DNA of 64,000 nt from Rathayibacter sp. VKM Ac-2857 (GCF_013205025.1 NZ_JABMLE010000004.1:184946-248945), one strand, 5' to 3'. Shown: positions 15,164 through 24,110, counted from the stretch's first letter. Translations and numbers: made by a program. The notes: generated from the sequence alone by a model not told the origin.

Positions 15164-15840
15164 GCGGAGGCTCCTTCGAGAGTGCTGTCCGCGCGCCGGA
15201 CGGCGACGGGATCGATCCGCGGGCCGGCGGGCACGCCGAGCCAGGTCTCGCCGGCCGGCTGATCGCGCAGCAGCACCGCGCCCATGCCGAGCGTCGCCCG
15301 GCGGCCGATCCGCGAGCGCTCGCGGACGGAGGCGCCCATGCCCAGGTACGCCTCCTCGCCCACCCGCACTCCGCCGCCGAGGGTGACCCCGGCGCAGAGG
15401 GTGGCGAACGAGCCGATGCGGTCGCCGTGGGTGAGGGTGACGTTGGGCATCGCCACCACGTGCCGGCCGATCGCCACATCGGCGGTCAGCACGACGCCGG
15501 CGAGCAGGATGCTCCCCGCGCCGATCCGGCAGTCGTCGGGCACGTGGATGGCCGGGTGCACGAGCCGCGCGTAGCGGTGGTCGTGCACGCCGAGGGCGCG
15601 CAGGCGATCGACGATCCGCGCCCGGCCGCTGCCGTGCCCGACGCAGACGGCGATCTCGGCGCGGGGGTGCTCGGCGATCGCGTCGAGACCGCCGATCACG
15701 GGGACCCCCGAGATCTCGGTGCCCCAGCGCGCGGGGCCGTCGTCGACCACGCCGATCACGCGGTGGCTGCCGCTGACCGCGAGGAGCGCGAGGGTCTCGC
15801 GCGCCAGTCCGCTCGCGCCGACCAGGATCAGCTCACGCAC
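15160..15840 (-). CDS. NeuD/PglD-like sugar O/N-acetyltransferase
   Basis: A 226-residue protein of the NeuD/PglB/VioB acetyltransferase family. An N-terminal Rossmann-like nucleotide-sugar binding part (ELILVGASGLARETLALL) is followed by a left-handed beta-helix from ~residue 95, with repeats such as VHPAIHVPDD, IGAGSILLAGVVLTADVAIG and LGMGAVLLRD. The usual catalytic histidine of PglD lies in the NVTLTHGDRIG stretch. It probably acetylates the 4-amino group introduced by the aminotransferase encoded immediately upstream, the PglE/PglD pairing known from bacillosamine-type pathways. The gene overlaps both neighbours by a few bases. Confidence 0.84.
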   Translation of the reverse strand: MRELILVGASGLARETLALLAVSGSHRVIGVVDDGPARWGTEISGVPVIGGLDAIAEHPRAEIAVCVGHGSGRARIVDRLRALGVHDHRYARLVHPAIHVPDDCRIGAGSILLAGVVLTADVAIGRHVVAMPNVTLTHGDRIGSFATLCAGVTLGGGVRVGEEAYLGMGASVRERSRIGRRATLGMGAVLLRDQPAGETWLGVPAGPRIDPVAVRRADSTLEGASA

Positions 15841-17047
15841 GGAGGACCGCCGTCTCGTGCTCGCGGGCCAGGCGCGACGGGGCCAGGACGGCCTCGATCA
15901 CCCGGTCCTGGTCCTGCTCGGTGAGGGCGTGGAAGAGCGGCAGGATCAGCGTCCGGTCGGTCAGGCGCTCGGTGACGGGCAGTCGGTCCGCGTTCGGGTG
16001 CGCGCGATAGGGCGGCTGGCGGTGAGCCGCCATGATGCCGCGGCGGGCCGAGACGTCGCGCGAGGCGAGCTCGGCCATCAGGCCGTCGCGCTCGAGCGGG
16101 TAGTCGTCGCCGACCTCGATCCAGAACGACTGGAAGTTGCTCGTGCCGTGCTCCGGGTCGGTCACCGTGCGCAGGCCCGGGACGTCGGCGAAGGCCGCCG
16201 CGTAGCGGGCCGCGAGCGCCCGGCGGCGCTCGATCAGCGCCGGCAGCCGGCCGAGCTGCACGAGGCCGAGGGCCGCCTGCAGATCGGTCATCCGGAAGTT
16301 GAAGCCGACCTCGTCGTAGTGCTCCGGTGCGGCGAGCACGCTGCCGTGCCGGTCCGCGGCAGACACCGACATCGAGTGCTCGCGCAGGCAGCGGGCACGG
16401 GCCGCGAGGTCCGCGTCGTCGGTGGTGAGCATCCCGCCCTCACCCGTGGTGAGGAGCTTGCGCGGGTGGAACGACCAGGCGGTCAGGGCCGCGCCGGCGC
16501 CGACGGAGCGGCCGCGGTACCGCGAGCCCGCGCCGCAGGCGGCGTCCTCGAGCACGAGGATCCCGAGCGGGTCGCAGAGCGCGCGGATCGGCTCGAGGTC
16601 GACGGGCACTCCGCCCTGATCGACCGCGATCACCGCGCGGGTGGCCGGCGTCAGCGCCACGGCGATCGTCTCCGCGGTGACGTTGCCCGTGACCGGGTCG
16701 ACGTCGGCGAAGACCGGTCGTCCGCCGGCGTGCACGACCGCGTTGGCCGTCGCGATGAAGGAGAAGGAGGGGACCACGACGTCGTCCCCGGCCGAGACCC
16801 CGCCGACGACGAGCCCGAGGTGCAGGGCCGTGGTGCAGCTGGACAGCGCGACCGCGTGGCCGACGCCCATCGCCTCGGCGAACGCCGCCTCGAACCGCGC
16901 GACCCGGGGGCCCTGCGCGATCCAGCCGGAGGCGATCACCTCGGCGAGCGCGTCGCTCTCCTCGGTGCCCAGCCAGGGGCGCATCACGTCGATGCGCCCG
17001 GTGCTCGCGGCTCCCGTGCTCGCGGCTCCCGTGCCCGCCGCGCTCAT
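15833..17047 (-). CDS. DegT/DnrJ/EryC1-family aminotransferase (PglE-like)
   Basis: A 404-residue PLP enzyme. The Schiff-base lysine is in SFHPRKLLTTGEGG, at ~residue 197, the form typical of 4-keto-sugar aminotransferases (PglE/PerA/ArnB side of the family). LSSCTTALHLGL and LEDAACGAGSRYRG are the other cofactor segments. A 4-amino sugar product is inferred, which would fit the adjacent PglD-like acetyltransferase. Residues ~5-14 are a short AASTG repeat encoded by two copies of a 15 bp sequence (about 17000-17030). The ATG overlaps the epimerase stop (ATGA). No dedicated 4,6-dehydratase is obvious in the window. Confidence 0.87.
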   Translation of the reverse strand: MSAAGTGAASTGAASTGRIDVMRPWLGTEESDALAEVIASGWIAQGPRVARFEAAFAEAMGVGHAVALSSCTTALHLGLVVGGVSAGDDVVVPSFSFIATANAVVHAGGRPVFADVDPVTGNVTAETIAVALTPATRAVIAVDQGGVPVDLEPIRALCDPLGILVLEDAACGAGSRYRGRSVGAGAALTAWSFHPRKLLTTGEGGMLTTDDADLAARARCLREHSMSVSAADRHGSVLAAPEHYDEVGFNFRMTDLQAALGLVQLGRLPALIERRRALAARYAAAFADVPGLRTVTDPEHGTSNFQSFWIEVGDDYPLERDGLMAELASRDVSARRGIMAAHRQPPYRAHPNADRLPVTERLTDRTLILPLFHALTEQDQDRVIEAVLAPSRLAREHETAVLRA

Positions 17048-18054
17048 CGGGTCGCTCCGCTCAGGACGGGGGCGTCCGTCCGCTCGGCGCGCCACCACTC
17101 GACCAGCGAGCGCAGACCGCTCTCCAGGTCGTACGCAGTGACGAAGCCGAGCTCGTCGCGGGCCGCCCGGGTGTCGGCCAGGCGGCGGGTGACGCCGTTG
17201 ACCGAGCGCGCCGGCGCGAAGTCGACGTCGAGGTCGGACTCCATGACGTGCAGCAGCGTGCGGGCGAGCTCCAGCAGGCTGGTCTCGACCCCCGTGCCGA
17301 TGTTGAACGCGCCGTCGCGGCCCGCCGTCGCCGCGACCACGTTGGCCCGCGCGACGTCGTCCACGTGCACGAAGTCCATCGTCTGCGCGCCGTCGCCCAG
17401 GATCAGCGGCGGGACGCCCGCCTCGATCCGCTCCATCCAGCGCACGAGCACCTCGGTGTAGAGGCCGTGCACGTCCATCCGCGGTCCGTAGACGTTGAAG
17501 TAGCGCAGCGCCGTCGAGCGCAGCCCGTTCATCGCGCCGAAGCTGGTCAGCATGCCCTCCGAGAAGGCCTTCGCCGCGCCGTAGATCGTGTCGTTGGCGT
17601 AGGGGTTGTTGCTCTCGGGAGTGGGGAACTGCGTCGCGAGCCCGTAGACGGAGGCGCTCGACGCGGCCACCACCCGGTCCACGCCGTGCGCCGCCGCCGC
17701 CTCGAAGACGGTGAAGGAGCCCTGCGCGAGGACGTCGAAGGCCAGGCGCGGGTCCTCCGCGCACTGCGTGATCCGGATCGCCGCCTGGTGGAAGACGACG
17801 TCCTTGCCGCGGACGACCGAGTCGACCATCGCGCGATCGCGGATGTCGCCCTCGATCAGCCGGACCCGGCCGTCCCCGAGCGCATGCTCGAGGTTCTGCC
17901 GGCGCCCGCGGACGAGGTTGTCGAGGACATCGACCCGGCTGACGCCGGTGTCGAGGAGGCGGTCGACGATCGTCGAGCCGATGGTGCCGGCACCGCCGGT
18001 CACCAGGACCTCGGCGCCCTCGAGCGAGACGGGGGAGGGGGTCAGCTCAGCCAC
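17044..18054 (-). CDS. NAD-dependent nucleotide-sugar epimerase/dehydratase
   Basis: A 336-residue extended short-chain dehydrogenase/reductase. TGGAGTIGS is the NAD-binding GxxGxxG loop near residue 20, SSASVYG carries the catalytic Ser, and YGAAK (Tyr ~158, Lys ~162) is the YxxxK pair. It resembles UDP-glucose 4-epimerase-like enzymes of polysaccharide clusters; epimerase or dehydratase activity cannot be separated by eye. The GTG start is preceded by a strong GGAGGAG and lies inside the end of the Gfo/Idh gene (13-base overlap). Confidence 0.87.
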   Translation of the reverse strand: MAELTPSPVSLEGAEVLVTGGAGTIGSTIVDRLLDTGVSRVDVLDNLVRGRRQNLEHALGDGRVRLIEGDIRDRAMVDSVVRGKDVVFHQAAIRITQCAEDPRLAFDVLAQGSFTVFEAAAAHGVDRVVAASSASVYGLATQFPTPESNNPYANDTIYGAAKAFSEGMLTSFGAMNGLRSTALRYFNVYGPRMDVHGLYTEVLVRWMERIEAGVPPLILGDGAQTMDFVHVDDVARANVVAATAGRDGAFNIGTGVETSLLELARTLLHVMESDLDVDFAPARSVNGVTRRLADTRAARDELGFVTAYDLESGLRSLVEWWRAERTDAPVLSGATR

Positions 18055-19130
18055 GACGCCTCCTCCAGGCGGACCGCCGGAGCGGTGGTGCGGCTGACCT
18101 GGCCGGCGTCGAGCAGCCGGTCGCTGACCTGCTCCAGGACGCTGAGGACGCGCAGGGCGGCGCGGCCGTCGGTGCGGGGCGCGCGGCGCTCCGAGATCGA
18201 GGTCGCGAACTCCGTGACCATGTCGGCGAGCGGCTCGCGCTCGGGCAGGGCGGGCGACCAGGTGTCGCCCAGCCGGTAGGAGATCGCCGCGTCGTGACGC
18301 GAGGTCCCGCCGCGGAGCGAGGTGCCGAGGTCGACTCCGCGGTCGAAGACGCTGAGGCGCTGCTGCGGGTTCACGTCGTCCCAGACCAGCGTGCGCCGCG
18401 AGCCGCCGATCACCATCCGGCGGATCTTGGTCGGGCTGAGCCAGTTCACGTGCACGTTCGCGATCGCGCCCTGGCCGAGCGGCACGGTCAGGTAGCCGAC
18501 GCAGGCGCGCCCGGAGCCGAGCGGGTCGGAGCCCTGGGCCGCGACGTTCCCGGGGCGCAGGCCCCCGGGGATGATGAAGTCGAGGATCGACAGGTCGTGC
18601 GGGGCGAGGTCCCAGAACACGTCGACGTCCGGCTGGATCAGCCCGAGGTTGATCCGCACCGCGTCGACGAAGAGCACGTCGCCGAGCGAGCCGGCGGCGA
18701 TCAGCTCCTTCATCTTCAGCACGGCCGGCGTGTAGCAGTAGGTGTGGTCGGCCATCAGCACGACGCCCGCGCGCTCGGCGGCGTTCACCATGTCGATCCC
18801 GAGCACGCTCGAGTCGGCGAGCGGCTTCTCGACCAGGACGTGCAGTCCCGCGGCGATCGCCGCCATGGCGATGGCGTGGTGGGTCCGCGCCGGGGTGGCG
18901 ATGGCGATCGCGTCGAGCCCGGGCAGGTCGAGGACGTCCGAGAGCGAGGGCAGCACCGGCACGGAGCCGTTGGCGCGGGAGACGGCCTCCGCCCGGACGG
19001 GGTCGAGATCGCAGATCGCGACCAGGTCCCAGTCGGCGCTGGCGGAGAAGTTCCGGGCGAGGTTCGGGCCCCAGTAGCCGGCGCCGACGAGCGCGACGCG
19101 GAGCCTCCGGGAGGGGATGGTGGTGGTCAT
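18042..19130 (-). CDS. Gfo/Idh/MocA-family sugar oxidoreductase (WlbA-like)
   Basis: A 362-residue oxidoreductase. VALVGAGYWGPNLARNF is the NAD-binding start (~residues 12-28), EKPL at ~101-104 is the family's catalytic Glu-Lys-Pro motif, and WDLAPHDLSILDF is typical of the branch found in polysaccharide loci. It may oxidise C3 of a UDP-HexNAc to a 3-keto sugar for a DegT aminotransferase, as WlbA does; this is inference from family and context. I preferred the ATG at 19130 because AAGGAA lies about 8 bases upstream. An in-frame start at 19169 would add 13 residues. Confidence 0.86.
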   Translation of the reverse strand: MTTTIPSRRLRVALVGAGYWGPNLARNFSASADWDLVAICDLDPVRAEAVSRANGSVPVLPSLSDVLDLPGLDAIAIATPARTHHAIAMAAIAAGLHVLVEKPLADSSVLGIDMVNAAERAGVVLMADHTYCYTPAVLKMKELIAAGSLGDVLFVDAVRINLGLIQPDVDVFWDLAPHDLSILDFIIPGGLRPGNVAAQGSDPLGSGRACVGYLTVPLGQGAIANVHVNWLSPTKIRRMVIGGSRRTLVWDDVNPQQRLSVFDRGVDLGTSLRGGTSRHDAAISYRLGDTWSPALPEREPLADMVTEFATSISERRAPRTDGRAALRVLSVLEQVSDRLLDAGQVSRTTAPAVRLEEASWLS

Positions 19131-19339
19131 GGCGGGTTCCTTCGGGTGAGGAGGGCGGCGTGCGGGCACGCCGAGGGGACCGGGCTCTCCGACCAGGGAG
19201 AAGGAGCGCGCGGACGAGAGGGGACGGCGCGTCAGGGCGCGCCGGGGGGAGGGGACGGCGCGTCAGTGCACGCCGGGGGAGGGGACGGCGGGGAGAGCGC
19301 CGGAGGGGAGGAGAGAGGAGGGAGAGGAGCGCCGGTGCG
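19131..19339. repeat. Intergenic leader with imperfect ~30 bp tandem repeat
   Basis: The only sizeable gap inside the polysaccharide locus. Bases 19219-19249 and 19250-19279 are two imperfect copies starting AGGGGACGGCGCGTCAG, and a third partial copy starts at 19280. The rest is purine-rich on the plus strand (C/T-rich in the transcript). I see no open reading frame with a convincing start. It separates the priming transferase from the twelve-gene block and could hold a second promoter, but no clear promoter is visible. Confidence 0.6.
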
Positions 19340-20863
19340 TCAGTACGCGCCGACCGGGCGCAGCATCACGCGTAGGGTCCGCCAGAGGATGAGCAGGTCA
19401 CCGGCCAGCGACCAGTTCTCGACGTAGTAGAGGTCGAGTCGGATCCCGTCCTCCCAGTCGAGCTCGGAGCGGCCGCCGGTCTGCCAGAGCCCGGTGATGC
19501 CGGGTTTGATGTAGAGGCGGCGGTTGACGACGTCGTCGTAGCGCTCCACCTCGCTCAGCAGCGGCGGGCGCGGGCCGACCAGGCTCATGCTGCCGCGCAG
19601 CACGTTCCAGAACTGCGGCAGCTCGTCCAGCGAGTACCGCCGCAGCACGCGGCCGAGCGGGGTCACCCGCGGATCGTCGCGCAGCTTGAACAGCAGGCCG
19701 GAGCCCTCGTTCGCCGCACTCAGCTCCGCCAGCCGCGACTCCGCGTCGGTGCTCATCGAGCGGAACTTCAGCATGGTGAAGAGCTGCCCGGCGCGACCGA
19801 CCCGCTGCTGCCGGAACAGCGCGGGACCGGTGCTGTCGCGGCGGATCATCACCGCGAGCACGGCCAGCAGCGGCGAGAGCACCAGCAGCGCCAGGGCGGA
19901 GACGCTCACATCGAGCACCCGCTTGAGCGCGTGCCGCGGCCCGGAGTAGCGCGGCGGCTCCACCCGCATCAGCGGCAGACCGTCCACCGGACGCCAGTGG
20001 ATGCGCGGGCCGGCGACGCTGCTGAGCCCCGGTGCGAGCACCAGCTCGACCGCGAACGGCTCGAGCGCCCAGCAGAGCCGGCGGAGGTAGGCGTCGCCGC
20101 CGTCCACCTGACCGGCCACGACGACCGCGTCGGCGCGCTGCTCGACGACCGCCTGGGCGATCGTGTCGATCGCTCCGACGACCGGGATGGAGCGGCCGCG
20201 CACGGTGATCGAGCGGCGCGGATCGGCGGTGCGACCGCGCTCGGCGCCGTCGGTCGAGAGCGCGACGCCGACGACGTCGTACTCCACGCGGCCGCGCCGG
20301 CGGTCGATCTGCGTGACGATGTGCGTCACGTCGGGGACGCCGCCCACGACGATCACCCGCGACAGGGCGCGACCGGCTCGGCGCTCCCGGGCGAGGTGCC
20401 CGCGGCTGAGGGCGTGCGCCGCCAGCATCCCGCCGAGTCCGACGGGGAGGGCGACCAGCACGTGCAGCCGGGGCAGGTCGACGTGGGTGAGTACGGAGGC
20501 GACGGAGGCGAGCCCGAAGGTCGCGATCGTCGCCGAGAGCAGGCGGCGGAACTCGTCCGCTCCCGCTCCGATGCGGTGCGCGAGGCGCCGCTGGGCGAGC
20601 AGGACGGAGGAGACCCAGAGCGCGCCGAGGACGGCGGCGACGACGAGGTCGGCGGAGTGAGCCCCGGCGGAGCGGGGATCGGCGGCCGAGCGCAGCACGG
20701 CGGCCAGTGCGACGGCGCCGAGGACGATCAGGACGTCCGCGGCCAGGACCCTGCGCGAGAAGCGGCGGCGCCAGCTCGAAGCCTCGGCCGGCGGTGCCGG
20801 AACGAGGACGAGGGCGCGCGGATCACGCTGGAGGGACCGGGCCGCGGTGGAGACGGCGGTCAC
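19340..20863 (-). CDS. Polyprenyl glycosylphosphotransferase (priming sugar transferase)
   Basis: A 507-residue initiating transferase of the WbaP/WcaJ type. Four or five N-terminal membrane segments (~35-150) and a Rossmann-like central region (VIVVGGVPDV) precede the catalytic sugar transferase domain from ~residue 310. This has the re-entrant helix KRVLDVSVSALALLVLSP, then RQQRVGRAGQLFTMLKFRSM, DELPQFWNVLRGSMSLVGPRP and YYVENWSL. It transfers a sugar-1-phosphate to undecaprenyl phosphate, starting repeat-unit synthesis. The GTG start has AGGAGA about 8 bases upstream. It is the first gene of the locus, divergent from thrS over a 659 bp gap. Confidence 0.92.
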   Translation of the reverse strand: MTAVSTAARSLQRDPRALVLVPAPPAEASSWRRRFSRRVLAADVLIVLGAVALAAVLRSAADPRSAGAHSADLVVAAVLGALWVSSVLLAQRRLAHRIGAGADEFRRLLSATIATFGLASVASVLTHVDLPRLHVLVALPVGLGGMLAAHALSRGHLARERRAGRALSRVIVVGGVPDVTHIVTQIDRRRGRVEYDVVGVALSTDGAERGRTADPRRSITVRGRSIPVVGAIDTIAQAVVEQRADAVVVAGQVDGGDAYLRRLCWALEPFAVELVLAPGLSSVAGPRIHWRPVDGLPLMRVEPPRYSGPRHALKRVLDVSVSALALLVLSPLLAVLAVMIRRDSTGPALFRQQRVGRAGQLFTMLKFRSMSTDAESRLAELSAANEGSGLLFKLRDDPRVTPLGRVLRRYSLDELPQFWNVLRGSMSLVGPRPPLLSEVERYDDVVNRRLYIKPGITGLWQTGGRSELDWEDGIRLDLYYVENWSLAGDLLILWRTLRVMLRPVGAY

Positions 20864-21289
20864 CGGCGTCTCCTGCTCTCACCACCGCTCGTATGCCGGG
20901 TCGCCGGGGGGCGGCGACAGCGGATCGAGGAGGGATGGAGCCGTGAGGGCGCGCCGGAAAGAGCGCGCACCAGTGGTGCATACAAGGGGATCAACCTGCA
21001 TTTCGGGTTTACAGGGGAAGGGGGTACTGCAGGGCGGGCTCGGAGGCGAGCGCGGTTTCGGGGCCGCGCTGCTTCGTCGCCACGTCGGCACCGCTGTGAT
21101 CGTCGTGCTCCCAGGATGAGCAGATCGGTCGAGGCGGGACCTCGCGTCGGGGCGGCGGTGCACGACAGGGTTCGTGCGGAGCCGGTCCCGGTGGTCGGGT
21201 GGTTCTCAGCTGAACATAGCCCTCGTGACAACCGGGAAGCTGACCCCAGTTCAGGGGTGAAGTCGGCCGTAACATCCTCGACGGCGTCG
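20864..21289. other. Upstream region of the polysaccharide locus, relatively AT-rich in part
   Basis: No gene is supported here. Around 20970-21030 the base composition drops well below the surrounding GC content and includes a loose inverted repeat, CCTGCATTTC and GGTTTACAGG (20995-21015). It probably carries the promoter and regulators of the minus-strand polysaccharide locus, but I could not place convincing -35/-10 hexamers on that strand. Confidence 0.4.
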
Positions 21290-21318
21290 CTGACGCCCTC
21301 CGCGCGTCCTTCTAGAAT
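21290..21318 (+). promoter_or_regulatory. Candidate thrS promoter
   Basis: CTGACG (21290-21295) and TAGAAT (21313-21318) are separated by exactly 17 bases. They match the sigma-70-type consensus in 4 and 5 of 6 positions. Transcription from here would give a leader of about 200 nt before thrS. Confidence 0.5.
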
Positions 21319-21324
21319 CGTCTC

Positions 21325-21522
21325 GGTGTCGAGCGCGCGATCGGGTCGCGCGTCGGCGTCGAGGGAACCCCGAAGCCCCCGATCGCCAGGAATCGAGACG
21401 GAGCGTCAGGGTCCCTGCGCGGTCCGGGAGGTCACCTCCCGGGCCGCGTCCCGCGTCCCGCGGGGGTCGTACCCGACGACTAAAGTCGAGGGGTCACCCC
21501 AGCCCCAGAGGAGCACCCGCGC
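21325..21522 (+). promoter_or_regulatory. Structured thrS leader with long hairpin
   Basis: The predicted untranslated leader holds a small hairpin GCGCGCGA/TCGCGCGT (~21333-21352) and a near-perfect stem at 21421-21445, GGTCCGGGAGGT pairing with ACCTCCCGGGCC with one G-T pair. The big stem is preceded by AGGGTCCCTGCGCGG and followed by CCGCGTCCC. No U-tract follows, so it is not a simple terminator. It resembles aminoacyl-tRNA synthetase leader architecture, but the TGGN bulge of a T-box is missing. Confidence 0.4.
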
Positions 21523-23538
21523 GTGTCGAACGCATCGTCGAACGTCCCCGAACCGTCCGGTCCCGCCGCCGGCACCTCCGTCGTAGAGGAGGCCGGCACC
21601 GGGTTCACGCACTTCAGCGACCGGGCGGTCGTGGCGATCCGCGTCAACGGCGAGCTGAAGGACCTGGCCGCCGACGTCGTCCCCGGCGACCGGATCGAGC
21701 CGGTCCTGATCTCCTCGCCCGACGGCCTGAGCATCCTCCGCCACTCCGCGGCGCACGTGCTCGCGCAGGCCGTCCAGCAGAGCAACCCGGACGCGAAGCT
21801 CGGCATCGGCCCGCCCGTCACCGACGGCTTCTACTACGACTTCGACGTGACCGAGCCCTTCACGCCCGAGGCGATGAAGGCGCTCGAGAAGGCGATGGAC
21901 CGCATCATCCGCCAGGGTCAGCGCTTCGTCCGCCGCGTCGTCACCGAGGACGAGGCGCGTGCCGAGCTCGCCGCCGAGCCGTACAAGCTCGAGCTGATCG
22001 GCCTCAAGGGCGCGGGCGCCGACGGCGAGTCGGTCGAGGTCGGCGGCGCCGAGCTGACCATCTACGACAACGTCGACCCGCGCACCGGCGAGACGGTCTG
22101 GAAGGACCTCTGCCGCGGCCCGCACCTGCCCAACACCCGGATGATCGGCAACGGCTACGCGCTGACCCGCAACGCCGCGGCCTACTGGCGCGGCTCGGAG
22201 AAGAACCCGCAGCTGCAGCGCGTCTACGGCACCGCCTGGCCGACCAAGGACGAGCTGCGCGCGCACCAGGCCCGCCTCGAGGAGGCCGCCCGCCGCGACC
22301 ACCGCAAGCTCGGCCACGAGCTCGACCTCTTCTCCTTCCCGGACGAGATCGGCTCGGGCCTCGCGGTCTTCCACCCCAAGGGCGGCATCATCCGCTACGA
22401 GATCGAGCAGTACATGCGCGAGCAGCTGCTCGCCCACGACTACGAGCTCGTCTACACGCCGCACATCACCAAGGGCGACCTCTTCATGACCAGCGGCCAC
22501 CTGCAGTGGTACGCGGAGGGCATGTTCCCCCCGATGCACCTCGACGAGCTGCAGGACGAGGACGGCACCGTCACCCGCCAGGGCCAGGACTACTACCTCA
22601 AGCCCATGAACTGCCCGTTCCACAACCTGATCTTCCGCTCGCGCGGGCGCAGCTACCGCGAGCTGCCGCTGCGCCTGGCCGAGTTCGGCACCGTCTACCG
22701 CTACGAGAAGAGCGGCACCCTGCAGGGCCTCACCCGCGTGCGCGGACTCACCCAGGACGACGCGCACATCTACGTCACGCAGGAGGACGTGTCGGCCGAG
22801 CTGACCCGCAACCTCGAGTTCGTGCTCCAGGTGCTGCGCGACTACGGCCTGGACGACTTCTACCTCGAGCTCTCCACCAACGAGGAGGGCAACCCGAAGT
22901 TCGTCGGCGACCCCGAGCAGTGGGAGTCGGCGATCGAGTCGCTGCGCGCCGTCGCCGTCGAGTCCGGCCTCGAGCTGGTCCCCGACCCGGGCGGAGCCGC
23001 ATTCTACGGCCCGAAGATCTCGGTCCAGGCCCGCGACGCCATCGGCCGCACCTGGCAGATGTCGACGATCCAGCTCGACTTCAACCAGCCCGAGCGCTTC
23101 GAGCTCGAGTACACCGCCTCCGACGGCTCGAAGAAGCGCCCGGTGATGATCCACCGCGCCCTGTTCGGCTCGATCGAGCGCTTCTTCGCCATCCTCACCG
23201 AGCACTACGCCGGAGCGTTCCCGGTCTGGCTCTCGCCGGTGCAGGTCGTCGGCATCCCGATCGCCGACGAGTACCTGCCCTACCTCGAGGACGTCGTCGG
23301 TCAGCTGAAGAAGGCCGGCGTCCGCGCCGAGATCGACTACTCCAGCGACCGGATGCAGAAGAAGATCCGCAACGCGACCCTGCAGAAGGTCCCGTTCCAG
23401 CTGATCGTCGGCGAGAAGGACCGCGACGCCGGAGCGGTCAGCTTCCGCTTCCGCGACGGCACCCAGGAGAACGGCATCCCCGTCGCCGACGCCGTCGCCC
23501 GGATCCGCGAGGCCATCGCGACCAAGGCCCAGGTCTAG
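21523..23538 (+). CDS. thrS: Threonyl-tRNA synthetase
   Basis: A class II synthetase of 671 residues charging tRNA-Thr. The N-terminal TGS domain (~10-80) and the editing domain, with [11 protein letters not shown] near residue 80, precede the catalytic core. The core carries the zinc ligands Cys in MNCPFHN (~363), His in DDAHIY (~414) and His in MIHRALFGS (~543), plus motif 2 [11 protein letters not shown]. The C-terminal anticodon-binding domain starts at ~570 ([13 protein letters not shown]). Full length for the family, with a short acidic N-terminal extension. The GTG start is chosen for the AGAGGAG 9 bases upstream. The HIT gene follows after 2 bases. Confidence 0.97.
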   Translation: MSNASSNVPEPSGPAAGTSVVEEAGTGFTHFSDRAVVAIRVNGELKDLAADVVPGDRIEPVLISSPDGLSILRHSAAHVLAQAVQQSNPDAKLGIGPPVTDGFYYDFDVTEPFTPEAMKALEKAMDRIIRQGQRFVRRVVTEDEARAELAAEPYKLELIGLKGAGADGESVEVGGAELTIYDNVDPRTGETVWKDLCRGPHLPNTRMIGNGYALTRNAAAYWRGSEKNPQLQRVYGTAWPTKDELRAHQARLEEAARRDHRKLGHELDLFSFPDEIGSGLAVFHPKGGIIRYEIEQYMREQLLAHDYELVYTPHITKGDLFMTSGHLQWYAEGMFPPMHLDELQDEDGTVTRQGQDYYLKPMNCPFHNLIFRSRGRSYRELPLRLAEFGTVYRYEKSGTLQGLTRVRGLTQDDAHIYVTQEDVSAELTRNLEFVLQVLRDYGLDDFYLELSTNEEGNPKFVGDPEQWESAIESLRAVAVESGLELVPDPGGAAFYGPKISVQARDAIGRTWQMSTIQLDFNQPERFELEYTASDGSKKRPVMIHRALFGSIERFFAILTEHYAGAFPVWLSPVQVVGIPIADEYLPYLEDVVGQLKKAGVRAEIDYSSDRMQKKIRNATLQKVPFQLIVGEKDRDAGAVSFRFRDGTQENGIPVADAVARIREAIATKAQV

Positions 23539-23540
23539 CG

Positions 23541-24101
23541 GTGGGGGAGCCGTTCGACGACGCCGTCCCCGAGGGCGCCGAGTCCTCGGCGCACCTTGCC
23601 GGCGTGCCCGACGAGTTCCAGCGCCTGTGGACCCCGCACCGGATGGTGTACATCCAGAAGGGCCAGCCGGGCGACGACGACTGCCCGTTCTGCGTCGCCC
23701 CGACGCTGAGCGACGAGGAGGCGCTGATCGTCGCGCGCGGCGAGCACGCGTTCGTCCTGCTGAACCTCTTCCCGTACAACTCCGGCCACCTCCTGATCTG
23801 CCCGTACCGGCACATCCCGCTCTACGACGAGGCCACTCCCGAGGAAGTGGCCGAGATCGGCGCGCTCACCCAGACGGCCATGCGCGTGATCCGCGAGGTC
23901 TCGAGCAACGACGGCTTCAACCTCGGCATGAACCAGGGCGCCGTCGCCGGCGCGGGCATCGCCGCCCACCTGCACCAGCACGTGGTGCCGCGCTGGGCGA
24001 CCGACGCCAACTTCTTCCCGATCATCGCCCGCACCAAGGCCCTGCCCCAGCTCCTCGGCGACGTCCGCGCCAGCCTCGCGGCCGCCTGGCCCCGCCCCTA
24101 G
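23541..24101 (+). CDS. HIT-domain nucleotide hydrolase/phosphorylase
   Basis: A 186-residue histidine triad protein. HLHQHVVPRW at about residue 144 is the HxHxH active-site motif, CPFC near residue 53 resembles the zinc-binding pair of Ap4A phosphorylase-like members, and LNLFPYNSGHLLICPYRH is the conserved substrate-pocket strand. It probably cleaves dinucleoside polyphosphates or adenylated compounds. It sits two bases after thrS, as in other Actinobacteria. The GTG at 23541 has only a weak Shine-Dalgarno, consistent with coupling to thrS. The phospholipid/PIM genes that often follow in this group are not present here. Confidence 0.88.
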   Translation: MGEPFDDAVPEGAESSAHLAGVPDEFQRLWTPHRMVYIQKGQPGDDDCPFCVAPTLSDEEALIVARGEHAFVLLNLFPYNSGHLLICPYRHIPLYDEATPEEVAEIGALTQTAMRVIREVSSNDGFNLGMNQGAVAGAGIAAHLHQHVVPRWATDANFFPIIARTKALPQLLGDVRASLAAAWPRP

Positions 24102-24110
24102 CCCGCCGCG

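Noticed and set aside
4279-20863. Recently acquired genomic island
   Set aside because: Apart from the short AT-richer upstream patch, codon use and GC content look like the rest of the window. No integrase, tRNA junction or direct-repeat boundary is visible, although such loci are often variable among strains.
21361-21460. T-box riboswitch upstream of thrS
   Set aside because: The AGGGT and CGTCCC flanks are suggestive, but the TGGN sequence needed to pair with the tRNA acceptor end is missing and I could not identify a specifier loop, so I list it only as a structured leader.
21406-23205. Long open frame antisense to thrS (599 codons)
   Set aside because: Long antisense frames are expected opposite GC-rich genes. 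The translation is low-complexity Val/Leu/Arg/Asp-rich and has no recognisable motif, while thrS is certain.
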